From NCBI RefSeq assembly GCF_918698155.1, contig NZ_CAKKLX010000015.1, positions 1 to 64,000 of the forward strand: a DNA stretch of 64,000 nt, written 5' to 3'. The position numbers and the translations under genes are program-made. Source of the DNA: Roseomonas sp. CECT 9278. GTDB lineage: Bacteria; Pseudomonadota; Alphaproteobacteria; Acetobacterales; Acetobacteraceae. Shown here piece after piece: positions 28,778 through 38,836 of the stretch. Positions within the stretch are counted from its first letter, which is position 1, and every line of letters begins with the position of its first letter. The notes beneath the pieces are model-generated. The model was given only the letters and a program-made list of their open reading frames with translations. It was not told where the DNA came from and searched no databases.

Positions 28778-29206
28778 ATGACAAGAACAGACGAAAAAGT
28801 GGGTTACGCACCGAAAAGTAAGCACGACCGGAAGGGCGCGCCCTATACGCCCGAGACGGCGGCGGCGGATGTCGATGCGGCGCTGCGGGTGCTGGAAGGG
28901 CGCTGGAAGCTGATGATCCTGTTCCAGCTGTTCGGCGGGCGGCTGCAGCGCTTCTCGGAGCTGGAACGCGCCATGCCCGCGGTGTCGCAGAAGATGCTGG
29001 TGCAGCAGCTGCGCCAGCTGGAGAAGGACGGCGTGGTGCGTCGCATCGTCCACCACCAGGTGCCACCCAAGGTGGAATACGGGCTGACGGCATGGGGCGA
29101 GGCGCTGTGCCCAGCGCTCGACGCGATCCTGGTCTGGGCGGCGGAGCGCGAGCGGCTCGCGCCCGCCAGTCGCGGCGACACGCCACCGGCCGCATGCGAT
29201 AGCTGA
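28778..29206 (+). CDS. HxlR-family transcriptional regulator
   Basis: 142 residues. The winged-helix core VLEGRWKLMILFQLFGGRLQRFSELERAMPAVSQKMLVQQLRQLEKDGVV-type sequence at about 30-90 is unmistakable for HxlR (MarR-like dimer). A Lys/Arg-rich N-terminal arm precedes it. It probably controls the divergent NTF2/SDR pair and perhaps the dehalogenase 18 bases downstream. Confidence 0.9.
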   Translation: MTRTDEKVGYAPKSKHDRKGAPYTPETAAADVDAALRVLEGRWKLMILFQLFGGRLQRFSELERAMPAVSQKMLVQQLRQLEKDGVVRRIVHHQVPPKVEYGLTAWGEALCPALDAILVWAAERERLAPASRGDTPPAACDS

Positions 29207-29224
29207 GGCGGGAGGACCAACCGC

Positions 29225-30109
29225 ATGTTCTTCGAAGGCTTCACGCTGGAATTCCGCGAGGCGAATGACCGGCGCTTCCGACTGCGCCGTGGCGGGGAAG
29301 GCCCGCCGCTGCTGCTGCTGCACGGCAATCCGCAGACCCATGCGATGTGGCACCGTGTCGCGCCCACGCTGGCGCAGCGCTTCAGCGTGGTCTGCCCCGA
29401 CCTCACGGGCTATGGGCTGTCGGACAAGCCGCCGGTCAGCGATGACCACGCGGCGTATTCGAAGCGTGCCATGGCGGCGGACATGGTCGCGCTGATGGGC
29501 GCGCTGGGGCACGAGCGATTCCAGGTCGTGGCGCATGACCGCGGCGCGCGCGTCGCGCATCGCATGGCGCTCGACCACCCAGACGTGGTGCAGCGCCTGT
29601 GCACCATGGACATCATCCCGACGCTCGAACATTTCGAACGCGCGGACATGGCCTTCGGCCTGGGCTACTGGCACTGGTTCTTCCTCGCGCAGCGCCATCC
29701 CGGGCCCGAGCGCATGATCCGCGCCGATATCGAACCCTGGTTCGACTTCCACACCTCGCGCGAGCCCAAGCCGGCGGATTTCTTCCACCCCGAGGCCCGC
29801 GCCGACTACCTGGCCGCCCTGCACGCCCCCGGCACCATCGAGGCGATGTGCGAGGACTACCGCGCGGCAACCGCGATCGACCTTGACCACGACCGCGCCT
29901 CGCGCGACGCGGGGCTGAAGGTGGGCTGCCCGCTGCTTGCGCTGTGGGGTGCGAAGGGCAGCCTGCCGAAATGGTACGACCCGGCCGCCATCTGGCGTGG
30001 CACCGCGGCCGGGCCGATCGACACCGCCGCGATTGCCTCCGGCCACTACCTGGCCGAGGAGGCGCCGGAGGCGGTGCTGGCCAGGCTCGACGGTTTCCTC
30101 AGGGCCTGA
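29225..30109 (+). CDS. Alpha/beta hydrolase, haloacetate (fluoroacetate) dehalogenase-like
   Basis: 294 residues. The nucleophile Asp105 lies in AHDRGARVAHRMALDHP with carboxylate-binding Arg106 and Arg109; Asp129, Trp149/His150 in GYWHWFFLAQ and the C-terminal His in SGHYLAEEAP match the catalytic and halide-site layout known from Rhodopseudomonas palustris fluoroacetate dehalogenase. The reaction would release halide from haloacetate to give glycolate. Epoxide hydrolases share the fold but lack the double Arg. It follows the HxlR gene by 18 bases; its end overlaps convergent rsbW-like by 11. Confidence 0.8.
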   Translation: MFFEGFTLEFREANDRRFRLRRGGEGPPLLLLHGNPQTHAMWHRVAPTLAQRFSVVCPDLTGYGLSDKPPVSDDHAAYSKRAMAADMVALMGALGHERFQVVAHDRGARVAHRMALDHPDVVQRLCTMDIIPTLEHFERADMAFGLGYWHWFFLAQRHPGPERMIRADIEPWFDFHTSREPKPADFFHPEARADYLAALHAPGTIEAMCEDYRAATAIDLDHDRASRDAGLKVGCPLLALWGAKGSLPKWYDPAAIWRGTAAGPIDTAAIASGHYLAEEAPEAVLARLDGFLRA

Positions 30110-30530
30110 GGACCCCTTCAGCGACCACGAGGCGCAACAGGTTGCGCCCGTCGGGCGTGCGGGCGTAGCGCGCCTCCTGTGCGAGTGCACGGATCAGCGG
30201 CACGCCGAAGCCGCCCTCGCGCGCCGGATCGCCGCGCGCGGGCAGCGCCGCCCGAGTCGGGTCGAAGGCGACGCCTCGATCGGCGAATTCCAGCACGCAG
30301 CGCCCGCCCTGCAGCGAGACGGTGACCTCCGCGGCCGCATCCCGCGTGGCCGCGAAGCCATGGCGCAGGATGTTCAGCGCGACCTCCTCGATCAGCAACT
30401 CGGCCCGCGCGACGACCGCGGCGGCGCAGCCCTGCGCCTGCAGCCAGTCCGCCGCCGCAGCCTGCGCGCGCCCCACCTCGGCGGCCGCGGTTCCAGCGAG
30501 GCACAGGCGCAGCGCGCCCTGCGCATTCAC
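30099..30530 (-). CDS. RsbW-like anti-sigma factor / serine kinase (GHKL ATPase)
   Basis: 143 residues. The N-box EEVALNILRHG, G1 FADRGVAFDP and G2 GGFGVPLI mark a HATPase_c domain of the anti-sigma/anti-anti-sigma switch type. It would phosphorylate the STAS protein encoded just upstream (ATGA overlap) and bind an unidentified target. No sigma factor is in the operon. Confidence 0.85.
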   Translation of the reverse strand: MNAQGALRLCLAGTAAAEVGRAQAAAADWLQAQGCAAAVVARAELLIEEVALNILRHGFAATRDAAAEVTVSLQGGRCVLEFADRGVAFDPTRAALPARGDPAREGGFGVPLIRALAQEARYARTPDGRNLLRLVVAEGVLRP

Positions 30531-30868
30531 GCCGCGAGAAGTGCGAGCGCCGCCGCCTCATCCGCGACGACGGGGATCAGGTCGTCGAGCGCCACCACCG
30601 AGAAGACCTCGGCGACCGGTGGCTGCGGCGCCACGAGGATCATCCTGCGCCCGCGCCGGGTCGCGACCCGTCCCGCCGAGATCAGCATGCGGATGCCGAG
30701 CGACCCCGCGAAGGGCACGCCCGCGATATCCACCAGCACATCGCCCGGCGCGCCGGCAACCTGCGCGGTGAAGGCAGCTTCCACAGCCTCGGCCCCGGCG
30801 GCGTCCAGGCGGCCCTTGAGGCCCAGGCGCAGCGCATCGGCGCCGGTGCCGATCACCATCACTTCCAT
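30527..30868 (-). CDS. STAS-domain anti-sigma factor antagonist (RsbV-like)
   Basis: 113 residues from ATG 30868. LKGRLDAAGAEAVEAAF opens the STAS fold and VPFAGSLGIRML holds the expected phospho-acceptor Ser56. Phosphorylation by the adjacent kinase and dephosphorylation by the adjacent PP2C would decide whether the kinase's target is free. Confidence 0.86.
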   Translation of the reverse strand: MEVMVIGTGADALRLGLKGRLDAAGAEAVEAAFTAQVAGAPGDVLVDIAGVPFAGSLGIRMLISAGRVATRRGRRMILVAPQPPVAEVFSVVALDDLIPVVADEAAALALLAA

Positions 30869-30935
30869 ATCCTCATCTCCCCCAGGGCTGCGCCCCCCGG
30901 CGCGCCATGCATGACCCCAACGCATTGCGCGGCGA

Positions 30936-32075
30936 TCAATGAAAGTCGAGTGTCAGAATGGAGACATCGTCGTCGAGCGGGCCGGGCCGGGCGAGCCCGC
31001 GCACGGTCCGCAGCAACCGTTCAGGCTCTGCCAGGCCCGGCACCGGTGGCTCGCCGAGATGCGGCAGGATATCGTGGATGGTCAGTTGCCGGCCGTCCGC
31101 CGTCTCGACCTCGAAGGCGCCGTCGCTGAACAGATGCAGGCGCGCCGCGGCCGGGATCGCCACCTCGGCGCGGCGATAGGACCAGTCGGGCGTCAGCCCG
31201 ATCGCCGGGTTCTTCAGCCAGAGCGGCGCCGGCGTGCCGCCGCCGCCAGCCACCAGGAAAGCCGGGTGCTGCCCCGCGCAACCGAAGGCAAGCAGCCGCG
31301 TCGCGGGATCGAACACGCCGTACCAGATCGAGAAATAGAGTCCGCCCTGCGCGTCCATCTGGAAGCGCTCATTGGCTGCCGCCAGTACGGCGGCCGGGTC
31401 GGCGAAATCGACGCCGGGCAGGCTTCGCGCGCGCAGCACGTTCATCACCGAGGCCGCCAGCAGCGCCGACCCCGCGCCATGGCCCGAGACATCCAGCAGC
31501 CACACCGCGAAGCGACGGTCATCCAGCCAGCCATAGCCGAAGCCGTCGCCGCCGATCTTCGCCGAGGGCACGAAGCGCCAGTCGGCGCGCACCGGCCCGT
31601 CCGGGATCGGCGGCGGCAGGAGCGCGGCCAGGTAGCGCCCGGCGCGATCGAGGTCGCGCTCGACGCCCTCCGCCCGGGCCAGGTCGCCGGCACGCCCGCT
31701 GCGATAGACCAGCGTGAAGGGGCCAAGGCGCAGCCGCGCGCCGGGGGCGAGCCGCGTCGGCCCCGCCGCCGGCCGCCCATCGACGATGGTGCCGTTGGTC
31801 GAACCGAGATCGGTCACCACAACGGCGTCACCCTCGATCGCGAGGACGCAATGGGCACGCGAGACATCCTGCGACGGCAATGCAAGCCCGCTGCCGGGCG
31901 CCCGGCCGATGGTCAGCGGCGCCGGGCCGATCGTGACGCGCCGCGCCGCGACGCCCTCCGCGGCCTCGAGGTCGAGCAGGTGCACAAGCGGTTCCGCGAC
32001 GCCCGCCGGTGCGGCGCGGCGCAGCATGGTGCGCTCGGACTCCGCATCGTGGCGCTGCGTCGCGTCCCCGGTCAC
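30936..32075 (-). CDS. FHA-PP2C (SpoIIE/RsbU-like) phosphatase
   Basis: 379 residues from GTG 32075, which overlaps the DinB stop (GTGA); ATG 32027 is an alternative. Residues about 25-125 are an FHA domain (IGRAPGSG, SRAHC, DLGSTNGT). Residues 150-379 are a SpoIIE-type phosphatase with metal-binding DVSGHGAG, FSDGAFEV and LDDDVSIL. It should dephosphorylate the downstream STAS protein; the FHA domain suggests control by phosphothreonine, so a Ser/Thr kinase elsewhere is implied. Confidence 0.87.
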   Translation of the reverse strand: MTGDATQRHDAESERTMLRRAAPAGVAEPLVHLLDLEAAEGVAARRVTIGPAPLTIGRAPGSGLALPSQDVSRAHCVLAIEGDAVVVTDLGSTNGTIVDGRPAAGPTRLAPGARLRLGPFTLVYRSGRAGDLARAEGVERDLDRAGRYLAALLPPPIPDGPVRADWRFVPSAKIGGDGFGYGWLDDRRFAVWLLDVSGHGAGSALLAASVMNVLRARSLPGVDFADPAAVLAAANERFQMDAQGGLYFSIWYGVFDPATRLLAFGCAGQHPAFLVAGGGGTPAPLWLKNPAIGLTPDWSYRRAEVAIPAAARLHLFSDGAFEVETADGRQLTIHDILPHLGEPPVPGLAEPERLLRTVRGLARPGPLDDDVSILTLDFH

Positions 32076-32596
32076 GGAAGGATGCCCAGGGCAGCGAGGT
32101 CCACCACCCAGGGCAGGTCGGTATCGCCGGGCCGCGCACCGGCGCGCGTGATCAGCGCATGCGCCTGGCCGCGGTGATGCGTCTGGTGGTTGAAGACATG
32201 CCCGACCAGCACCCAGAGCGGCATGGTCACCTCGCGGCCCGAGATACCGGAGAACCAGGTCAGCGATGCGGCGAGGCGCTGGTCGGTCAGCCCCTCCGCC
32301 CAGGCGGCGATGCGGGCATCCGCCGCGACCCGCGCCGCGCGCAGCGCAGGCCAGTCCGCCACCATGCGCGGGCTGTCCTGCATGGCGACCGGCGGCGGGT
32401 CCCAGCCGTCGAAGCGGCTCATCCAGATCGTATCGCCCCACAGCAGATGCGACAGCGTGCCGTGGATCGACCCCCAGAAGGCGCCGCCATCGGCGCGCCG
32501 CAGGGCGTCGTCCAGCGTATCCGCGGCGGCGTAGAGCCGGCGGTTCATCTCGGCGTTGTAGGCCGCCATCATGCGGCACCAGGCGGGGCTGACCAT
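32072..32596 (-). CDS. DinB-family protein
   Basis: 174 residues from ATG 32596, with GGAG 9 bases upstream. Four-helix DinB/YfiT-like fold with metal-ligand histidines in SIHGTLSHLLWGDTIW and GHVFNHQTHHRGQAH. Family members are often thiol-dependent enzymes; the function here is unknown. It is translationally coupled to the PP2C gene. Confidence 0.83.
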   Translation of the reverse strand: MVSPAWCRMMAAYNAEMNRRLYAAADTLDDALRRADGGAFWGSIHGTLSHLLWGDTIWMSRFDGWDPPPVAMQDSPRMVADWPALRAARVAADARIAAWAEGLTDQRLAASLTWFSGISGREVTMPLWVLVGHVFNHQTHHRGQAHALITRAGARPGDTDLPWVVDLAALGILP

Positions 32597-32613
32597 GGGC
32601 GTGGCCTCCGGCG

Positions 32614-33615
32614 TCAGAGCGGTTTCCAGAAGAACACGGTGTCGCAGGCGCGGCGCGCCGCATCCACTTCGAAGCCCGGGATGCGGCCGAGTTCCTGCCA
32701 GGATTCGGCGCGGTACAGCGCCTCCGCGGCGCTGCCCGCGCGGGTGTCGAGGTTGAGGATCGAGCGCCCATGCCCGCGCGCCGCCTGCTCCGCGCGGCGC
32801 ATCAGCGCGCGGCCGATCCCGGCGCGGCGCGTCGCCGGATCGACCAGCAGCTTCTGGATGGCGGCGACATGCGGCTGGTTCGGCGCGGTCGCGAGGTCGA
32901 GCGTCACGCTGCCGGCCATGATCCCATCGCGCCAGGCCACCAGCAGCACGCGCGAACCGGTCGCCACCGCCACCGAGGTCTGCTTCCAGAAGGCCAGGGC
33001 GCGATCGCGCGGCAGCGGCGGCAGGAATTCCAGCGAGGCATCCTCCGCCACGCAGGCGACCAGCAGGCCGGCCAGGCGGCGTTCGGCGCTGGCGGCGGCG
33101 GCGGCGTCCAGCGCTTCCACCACCAGCCCGCGCGCCGGCTTGGCGTAGCGGAATTCCAGTGAATTCGAGATGTCGTCCAGGATGCGGATCGACCCCTGCC
33201 GCACATAGCCCTGCTTTTCGTAGAAGCCATGCGCGCGGGTGAAGCGCGTGTCGGTCCACAGCACCAGGCGCTGCGCGCCGGCGGCGCGCGCATGGTCCTC
33301 GGCGGTGCGCAGCAGGCCCGCGGCCAGGCCGATGCCGCGCGCCGCCCCGTCCACGTACATGCGGCAGATCTCCCAGGCCGCGTCGTCGTCGTTGAGCGGG
33401 CGCGTGCCGACCATGCCGATGATCCGCCCGTCGCTTTCCGCGGCCCAGAGCATGCCGCCCTGGTCGTGGAAGTAGCTGGCGAGGGCGCGCAGTTCCGGCA
33501 CCTCGCCGTCCAGGTCCAGGATGCAGCCGGGATATTCCGCCCAGCAGGCGCGGATCAGGGCGATGAAGCCGTCGGCGTCGGTGTCGCGGCCGGGGCGAAG
33601 GTCAGGCGCAGCCAT
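32614..33615 (-). CDS. Tandem GNAT-domain acetyltransferase
   Basis: 333 residues from ATG 33615 (GGAGG upstream). Two GNAT domains in one chain: the first at about 1-165 with ICRMYVDGAARGIGLAAGLL as acetyl-CoA site, the second at about 170-333 with IQKLLVDPATRRAGIGRAL. The first domain's motif keeps R/GxGxA poorly (ARGIGLA), the second is canonical. Substrate unknown. Upstream neighbour of the DinB gene, 17 bases apart. Confidence 0.83.
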   Translation of the reverse strand: MAAPDLRPGRDTDADGFIALIRACWAEYPGCILDLDGEVPELRALASYFHDQGGMLWAAESDGRIIGMVGTRPLNDDDAAWEICRMYVDGAARGIGLAAGLLRTAEDHARAAGAQRLVLWTDTRFTRAHGFYEKQGYVRQGSIRILDDISNSLEFRYAKPARGLVVEALDAAAAASAERRLAGLLVACVAEDASLEFLPPLPRDRALAFWKQTSVAVATGSRVLLVAWRDGIMAGSVTLDLATAPNQPHVAAIQKLLVDPATRRAGIGRALMRRAEQAARGHGRSILNLDTRAGSAAEALYRAESWQELGRIPGFEVDAARRACDTVFFWKPL

Positions 33616-33674
33616 CGACTGCCGACCTCCGGTGACCGGTGCCACGGCGCCTGCGCCCTGCGGCCATCGGATGG

Positions 33675-34877
33675 TCAGGCCAGCTCGCGGCAGAACTCCT
33701 GGATGCGGCCGCAGGCCTCGCGCAGGCTCTCGGTGTCGGTCGCGTAGGAGATGCGCAGATAGGGCGACATGCCATAGGCCGCGCCCTGCACGGCGGCGAC
33801 GTACTTTTCCTCGAGCAGCGCGAGGGCGAAGTCGGTGTCGGTGTCGATCTTGCGCCCGCCCTTCGTGGTCTTGCCAAGGCAGCCGGCGATATTGGGGAAG
33901 ACGTAGAAGGCGCCCTCGGGCTTGTGGCAGGCGATGCCGGGGGCGGCGTTCAGCATGTCCACCACCAGGTCGCGGCGCTGCTTGTAGATCGCGGCGCGCT
34001 CGGCCACGAGGTCCTGCGGCCCGTCCAGCGCGGCGGCGGCGGCGGCCTGCGACACGGTGGAAATGCCCGACGTCGCCTGGCCCTGCATGTTGATCATCGC
34101 CTTGATCAGCGCCTTCGGCCCGCCGCAGAAGCCCACGCGCCAGCCGGTCATGGCGTAGGTCTTGGACGCGCCGTTGACCGTCAGGGTGCGGTCCTTCAGC
34201 TCCGGCGCGACCTCGGCGATGGTGCAGAATTCGAAGCCGTCATAGACAAGGTGCTCGTACATGTCGTCGGTCATGACCCAGACATGCGGGTGCTTCTTCA
34301 GCACCGCGGCGATGGCCAGCATCTCCTCGCGCGAGCACGCCGCACCCGTCGGGTTGTTCGGGAAGTTCAGCATCACCCACTTGGTCTTGGGCGTGATGGC
34401 GGCGTCCAGGTCCTCGGGCCGCAGCTTGAAGCCGTTGTTCTGCGGGCAGGACACCAGCACGGGCGTGCCGCCGGCGACCTTCGCCATGTCGGCGTAGGAG
34501 ATCCAGTACGGCGCGGGCACCACGACCTCGTCGCCCGGATCGAGGGTCGCCATGAAGGCGTTGTAGATGCACTGCTTGCCGCCATTGGCGATCATGATCT
34601 CGTCGAGCGCGTAATCCAGGTTGTTGTCGCGCTTGAACTTGCGCTGCACCGCCTGCTTGAGTTCCTTCGTGCCATCCTGCGGCGGGTACTTGGTGTCGCC
34701 GGCCAGCGCGGCCTTGTACGCCGCCTCGATGGCGTGGCGCGGGGTGTCGAAGTCGGGCTCGCCGGTGCCCAGGCTGATCACCTTGATCCCCTGCGCCGCG
34801 AGCTCGCGCGCCTTCATGGTCATCACGACCGATGCGGAGATGGAGACCTCGTTCATGCGGGCGGCAAGAGCTGGCAT
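33675..34877 (-). CDS. Class I aspartate aminotransferase (copy 1)
   Basis: 400 residues, PLP fold type I, I-gamma subgroup. GEPDFDTP near residue 40, NFPNNPTGAA at 171, and the Schiff-base Lys239 in NGASKTYAMTGWR are present. It transfers amino groups between aspartate (or aromatic/prephenate-type substrates) and 2-oxoglutarate. It aligns without gaps to the copy at 35369-36571; by hand 120 of 210 residues (31-240) are identical, about 57%. Confidence 0.9.
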   Translation of the reverse strand: MPALAARMNEVSISASVVMTMKARELAAQGIKVISLGTGEPDFDTPRHAIEAAYKAALAGDTKYPPQDGTKELKQAVQRKFKRDNNLDYALDEIMIANGGKQCIYNAFMATLDPGDEVVVPAPYWISYADMAKVAGGTPVLVSCPQNNGFKLRPEDLDAAITPKTKWVMLNFPNNPTGAACSREEMLAIAAVLKKHPHVWVMTDDMYEHLVYDGFEFCTIAEVAPELKDRTLTVNGASKTYAMTGWRVGFCGGPKALIKAMINMQGQATSGISTVSQAAAAAALDGPQDLVAERAAIYKQRRDLVVDMLNAAPGIACHKPEGAFYVFPNIAGCLGKTTKGGRKIDTDTDFALALLEEKYVAAVQGAAYGMSPYLRISYATDTESLREACGRIQEFCRELA

Positions 34878-34916
34878 TTTCGTTCCGAATCCGTTGTGGT
34901 GCTGGCCTTGGGGAAA

Positions 34917-36643
<1,727 letters not shown>

Positions 36644-37006
36644 TCAATCGAGGCGCAGCGGCCGCAACCCCCCATAGGACCAGCCGTTCTCGACCAGGCA
36701 GGCATTGCGGGCCTCGCGCCGCGGCCGGGTGTTCACATCCACCCAGTCAAAGCGCGGCGGTTCGTAGCGCGGCGGGCGATAGGTGCAGTCCTGCGAGCCA
36801 TCGCTGCGGTTGCGGCAGCGCCGTTCGGCCGGCACGTGGTAGCCGGCCGCGACCTGCGTCCAGACCATCGCAGGCGGCACCTGCCGGGTCGCGAGCGCCC
36901 CGCATTGCGCCTGGGCGGCGTCGGATTCGGCCTCGGTGGCCCCGGGCCTCTCCCATCGTTCGGCACAGCCGGCGACGAGCAGGATGGCGACTATCCACAT
37001 ACGCAT
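36644..37006 (-). CDS. Small lipoprotein, unknown function
   Basis: 120 residues from ATG 37006 (ATG 37000 also in frame). MRMWIVAILLVAGC is a type II signal with lipobox LVAGC, so lipidation at Cys14 is expected. The mature part has four further cysteines and an Arg/Pro-rich middle. No family recognised. Located after the permease gene on the same strand. Confidence 0.7.
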   Translation of the reverse strand: MRMWIVAILLVAGCAERWERPGATEAESDAAQAQCGALATRQVPPAMVWTQVAAGYHVPAERRCRNRSDGSQDCTYRPPRYEPPRFDWVDVNTRPRREARNACLVENGWSYGGLRPLRLD

Positions 37007-37142
37007 CGCCTGCAGCCTGCCAGCATCGCGCGCGGAATGCACGGGCTGATCGGGGCGAGCGTCGCGGCCAGCCAGCGCCGGCGCGGCAGGCCCGGCGTGC
37101 GGTGTCGCCATCCGGTTCCGCAGACGCCTTGGCGTCCCGGCA

Positions 37143-38012
37143 TCATCGCGGGCGCAGCAGCAGCGCCACCACCGCCAACACCGCCCCCACGCCCAGCACC
37201 ACCACCGCGCCCAGCGCATTCACCTCCGGCGTCAGCCCCCGCCGCAGCATCGAGAACAATTCCATCGGCAGCGTCGTGCCCGCCGGCCCCGAGACGAAGG
37301 AGGCGATCACCACATCGTCCAGCGACAGCGTAAAGGCCAGAAGCCAGCCCGCCGCCAGCGCGGGCGCGACCAATGGCAGCGTGATGGTCCGGAACGCGGC
37401 CAATGGCGTGGCGCCCAGGTCCATCGCCGCTTCCTCGAGGCTGCGGTCGGTCTCGGCCAGGCGCGCCTGCACCACCACGGCGACGAAGGCGGCGCCGAGC
37501 GTGGCGTGGGCCAGCAGCACCGTGGTCGCGCCGCGCCCTGCCGGCCAGCCGGTCAGCCCCTCCAGCGCGACGAACAGCAGCAGCAGCGACAGGCCGGTCA
37601 CCACCTCCGGCAGCACCAGCGGCGCGCCGATCAGCGCGCCGAAGGCGGCACGGCCGCGGAACGGCCCGAAGCGGGCCAGCGCCCATCCGGCCACGCCCCC
37701 CAGCGCCACCGCCAGCGTGGCGGCGCCGGCGGCGATGCGCAGCGAACGCAGTGCCGCCTCCACCAGCCGTTCATTCGCCGCGAGCGCCGCGAACCAGCGC
37801 AGCGAGAAGCCGCCCCATTGGAACGGTATGCGATCGGCGCTGAAGGCATAGGCCACCAGCAGCCCGATCGGCAGCCACAGGAAGGCGAAGCCGGCCAGCA
37901 TGGCGATGCGCACGAAGCGGCCGCGCGTTGTCGTCGCGCCGTGGCGCGCGTGCGTCCTGGTCGCGCCGTGGCGCGCGTGCGTCATGGTCGCGCCTGGGCG
38001 GGCGTGCGTCAT
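37143..38012 (-). CDS. ABC transporter permease, polyamine type (PotC/PotI-like)
   Basis: 289 residues from ATG 38012, overlapping the preceding permease stop (ATGA). About six helices; the EAA loop EEAAMDLGATPLAAFRTITLP contacts the ATPase. The first ~27 residues are three copies of a 9-residue unit (MTHARPGAT, MTHARHGAT, RTHARHGAT) encoded by a 27-bp repeat, and an in-frame ATG recurs at 37985, so the true start is ambiguous. Last gene of the importer operon. Confidence 0.85.
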   Translation of the reverse strand: MTHARPGATMTHARHGATRTHARHGATTTRGRFVRIAMLAGFAFLWLPIGLLVAYAFSADRIPFQWGGFSLRWFAALAANERLVEAALRSLRIAAGAATLAVALGGVAGWALARFGPFRGRAAFGALIGAPLVLPEVVTGLSLLLLFVALEGLTGWPAGRGATTVLLAHATLGAAFVAVVVQARLAETDRSLEEAAMDLGATPLAAFRTITLPLVAPALAAGWLLAFTLSLDDVVIASFVSGPAGTTLPMELFSMLRRGLTPEVNALGAVVVLGVGAVLAVVALLLRPR

Positions 38013-38021
38013 GGTCGCGCC
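37933..38021. repeat. 27-bp tandem repeat spanning the start of the second permease gene
   Basis: Three full 27-base units begin at 37933, 37960 and 37987, with an 8-base partial copy at 38014. Units differ by a few bases. Units 2 and 3 each carry an ATG start (37985, 38012); in unit 1 that codon is AGG. The array also includes the stop codon of the preceding permease. Confidence 0.85.
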
Positions 38022-38836
38022 TCGATGCGCTGGAACAGCCGGATGGGGACCAGCAGCAGCGCCAGCAGCGCCACCGCCAGCGCGGCCGCCACGGGCCAGT
38101 CGCGGTTCTGGAAGAATTCCTGCCACAGCACGCGCCCGACCAGCTGCGCCTCGGGCGGTCCCATCAGTTCCGGGATGACGAATTCGCCGGCCGCCGGGAT
38201 GAACACCAGCAGGAATCCGGCCGTCGCGGCCGGCAAGGTCGCCGGCAGCGTCACGGTCAGGAACACGACGGGCGGCCGCGCGCCAAGATCCGCCGCCGCC
38301 TCGGCCAGGGTCGGGTCAAGCCGCAGCAGCGCGGCGAACAGCGGCAGCACCGCGAAAGGCAGGTAGGCATGGACCATCCCAGCGAGCATCGCGCCGTCGG
38401 TGTACAGCAGCGGCAGCGGCGCCTCGATGATGCCGGCCGCACGCAGCATGCCGTTGATCCAGCCCTCATCGCGCAGCAGCCCGATCCAGGCGCCGACGCG
38501 CAGCAGGAAGCCGGTCCAGAAGGGCAGCATCAGCGCCGCCAGCAGCAGCACGCGCCGGCGCGGCGCGGCGCGCGCGATGCCGATCGCCATCGGGTAGCCC
38601 AGGGCCAGGCACAGCAGCGCGGTCATCGCGGCCACACCCAGCGCGCTCAACAGCGCGTCGAGGTAGTAGGCATCGGCGACCAACATCGAAAAGCCCGCGG
38701 CGGCCAGCGCAAGGCGGAACGGCGGCACGCCGGGATCGGCCTCGGCCAGCGCGATGGCGAGCAGGATGGCGGCGGGCGCCGCCACGAACACCAGCAGCCA
38801 GGCGGCCACCGGGGCCAGCAGCAGGCGGCGGGTCAC
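38009..38836 (-). CDS. ABC transporter permease, polyamine type (PotB/PotH-like)
   Basis: 275 residues with six helices and the EAA loop LAEAAADLGARPPVVFLTVTLP. FIPAAGEFVIPELMGP is a hallmark of PotB/PotH permeases. It overlaps the ATPase gene upstream and the second permease downstream by four bases each. Confidence 0.88.
   Translation of the reverse strand: MTRRLLLAPVAAWLLVFVAAPAAILLAIALAEADPGVPPFRLALAAAGFSMLVADAYYLDALLSALGVAAMTALLCLALGYPMAIGIARAAPRRRVLLLAALMLPFWTGFLLRVGAWIGLLRDEGWINGMLRAAGIIEAPLPLLYTDGAMLAGMVHAYLPFAVLPLFAALLRLDPTLAEAAADLGARPPVVFLTVTLPATLPAATAGFLLVFIPAAGEFVIPELMGPPEAQLVGRVLWQEFFQNRDWPVAAALAVALLALLLVPIRLFQRIEARP

Noticed and set aside
37933-38021. Repeat array considered as CRISPR
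   Set aside because: Units are directly abutting with no spacers and lie in coding sequence. No cas genes or spaced repeats exist in the window.
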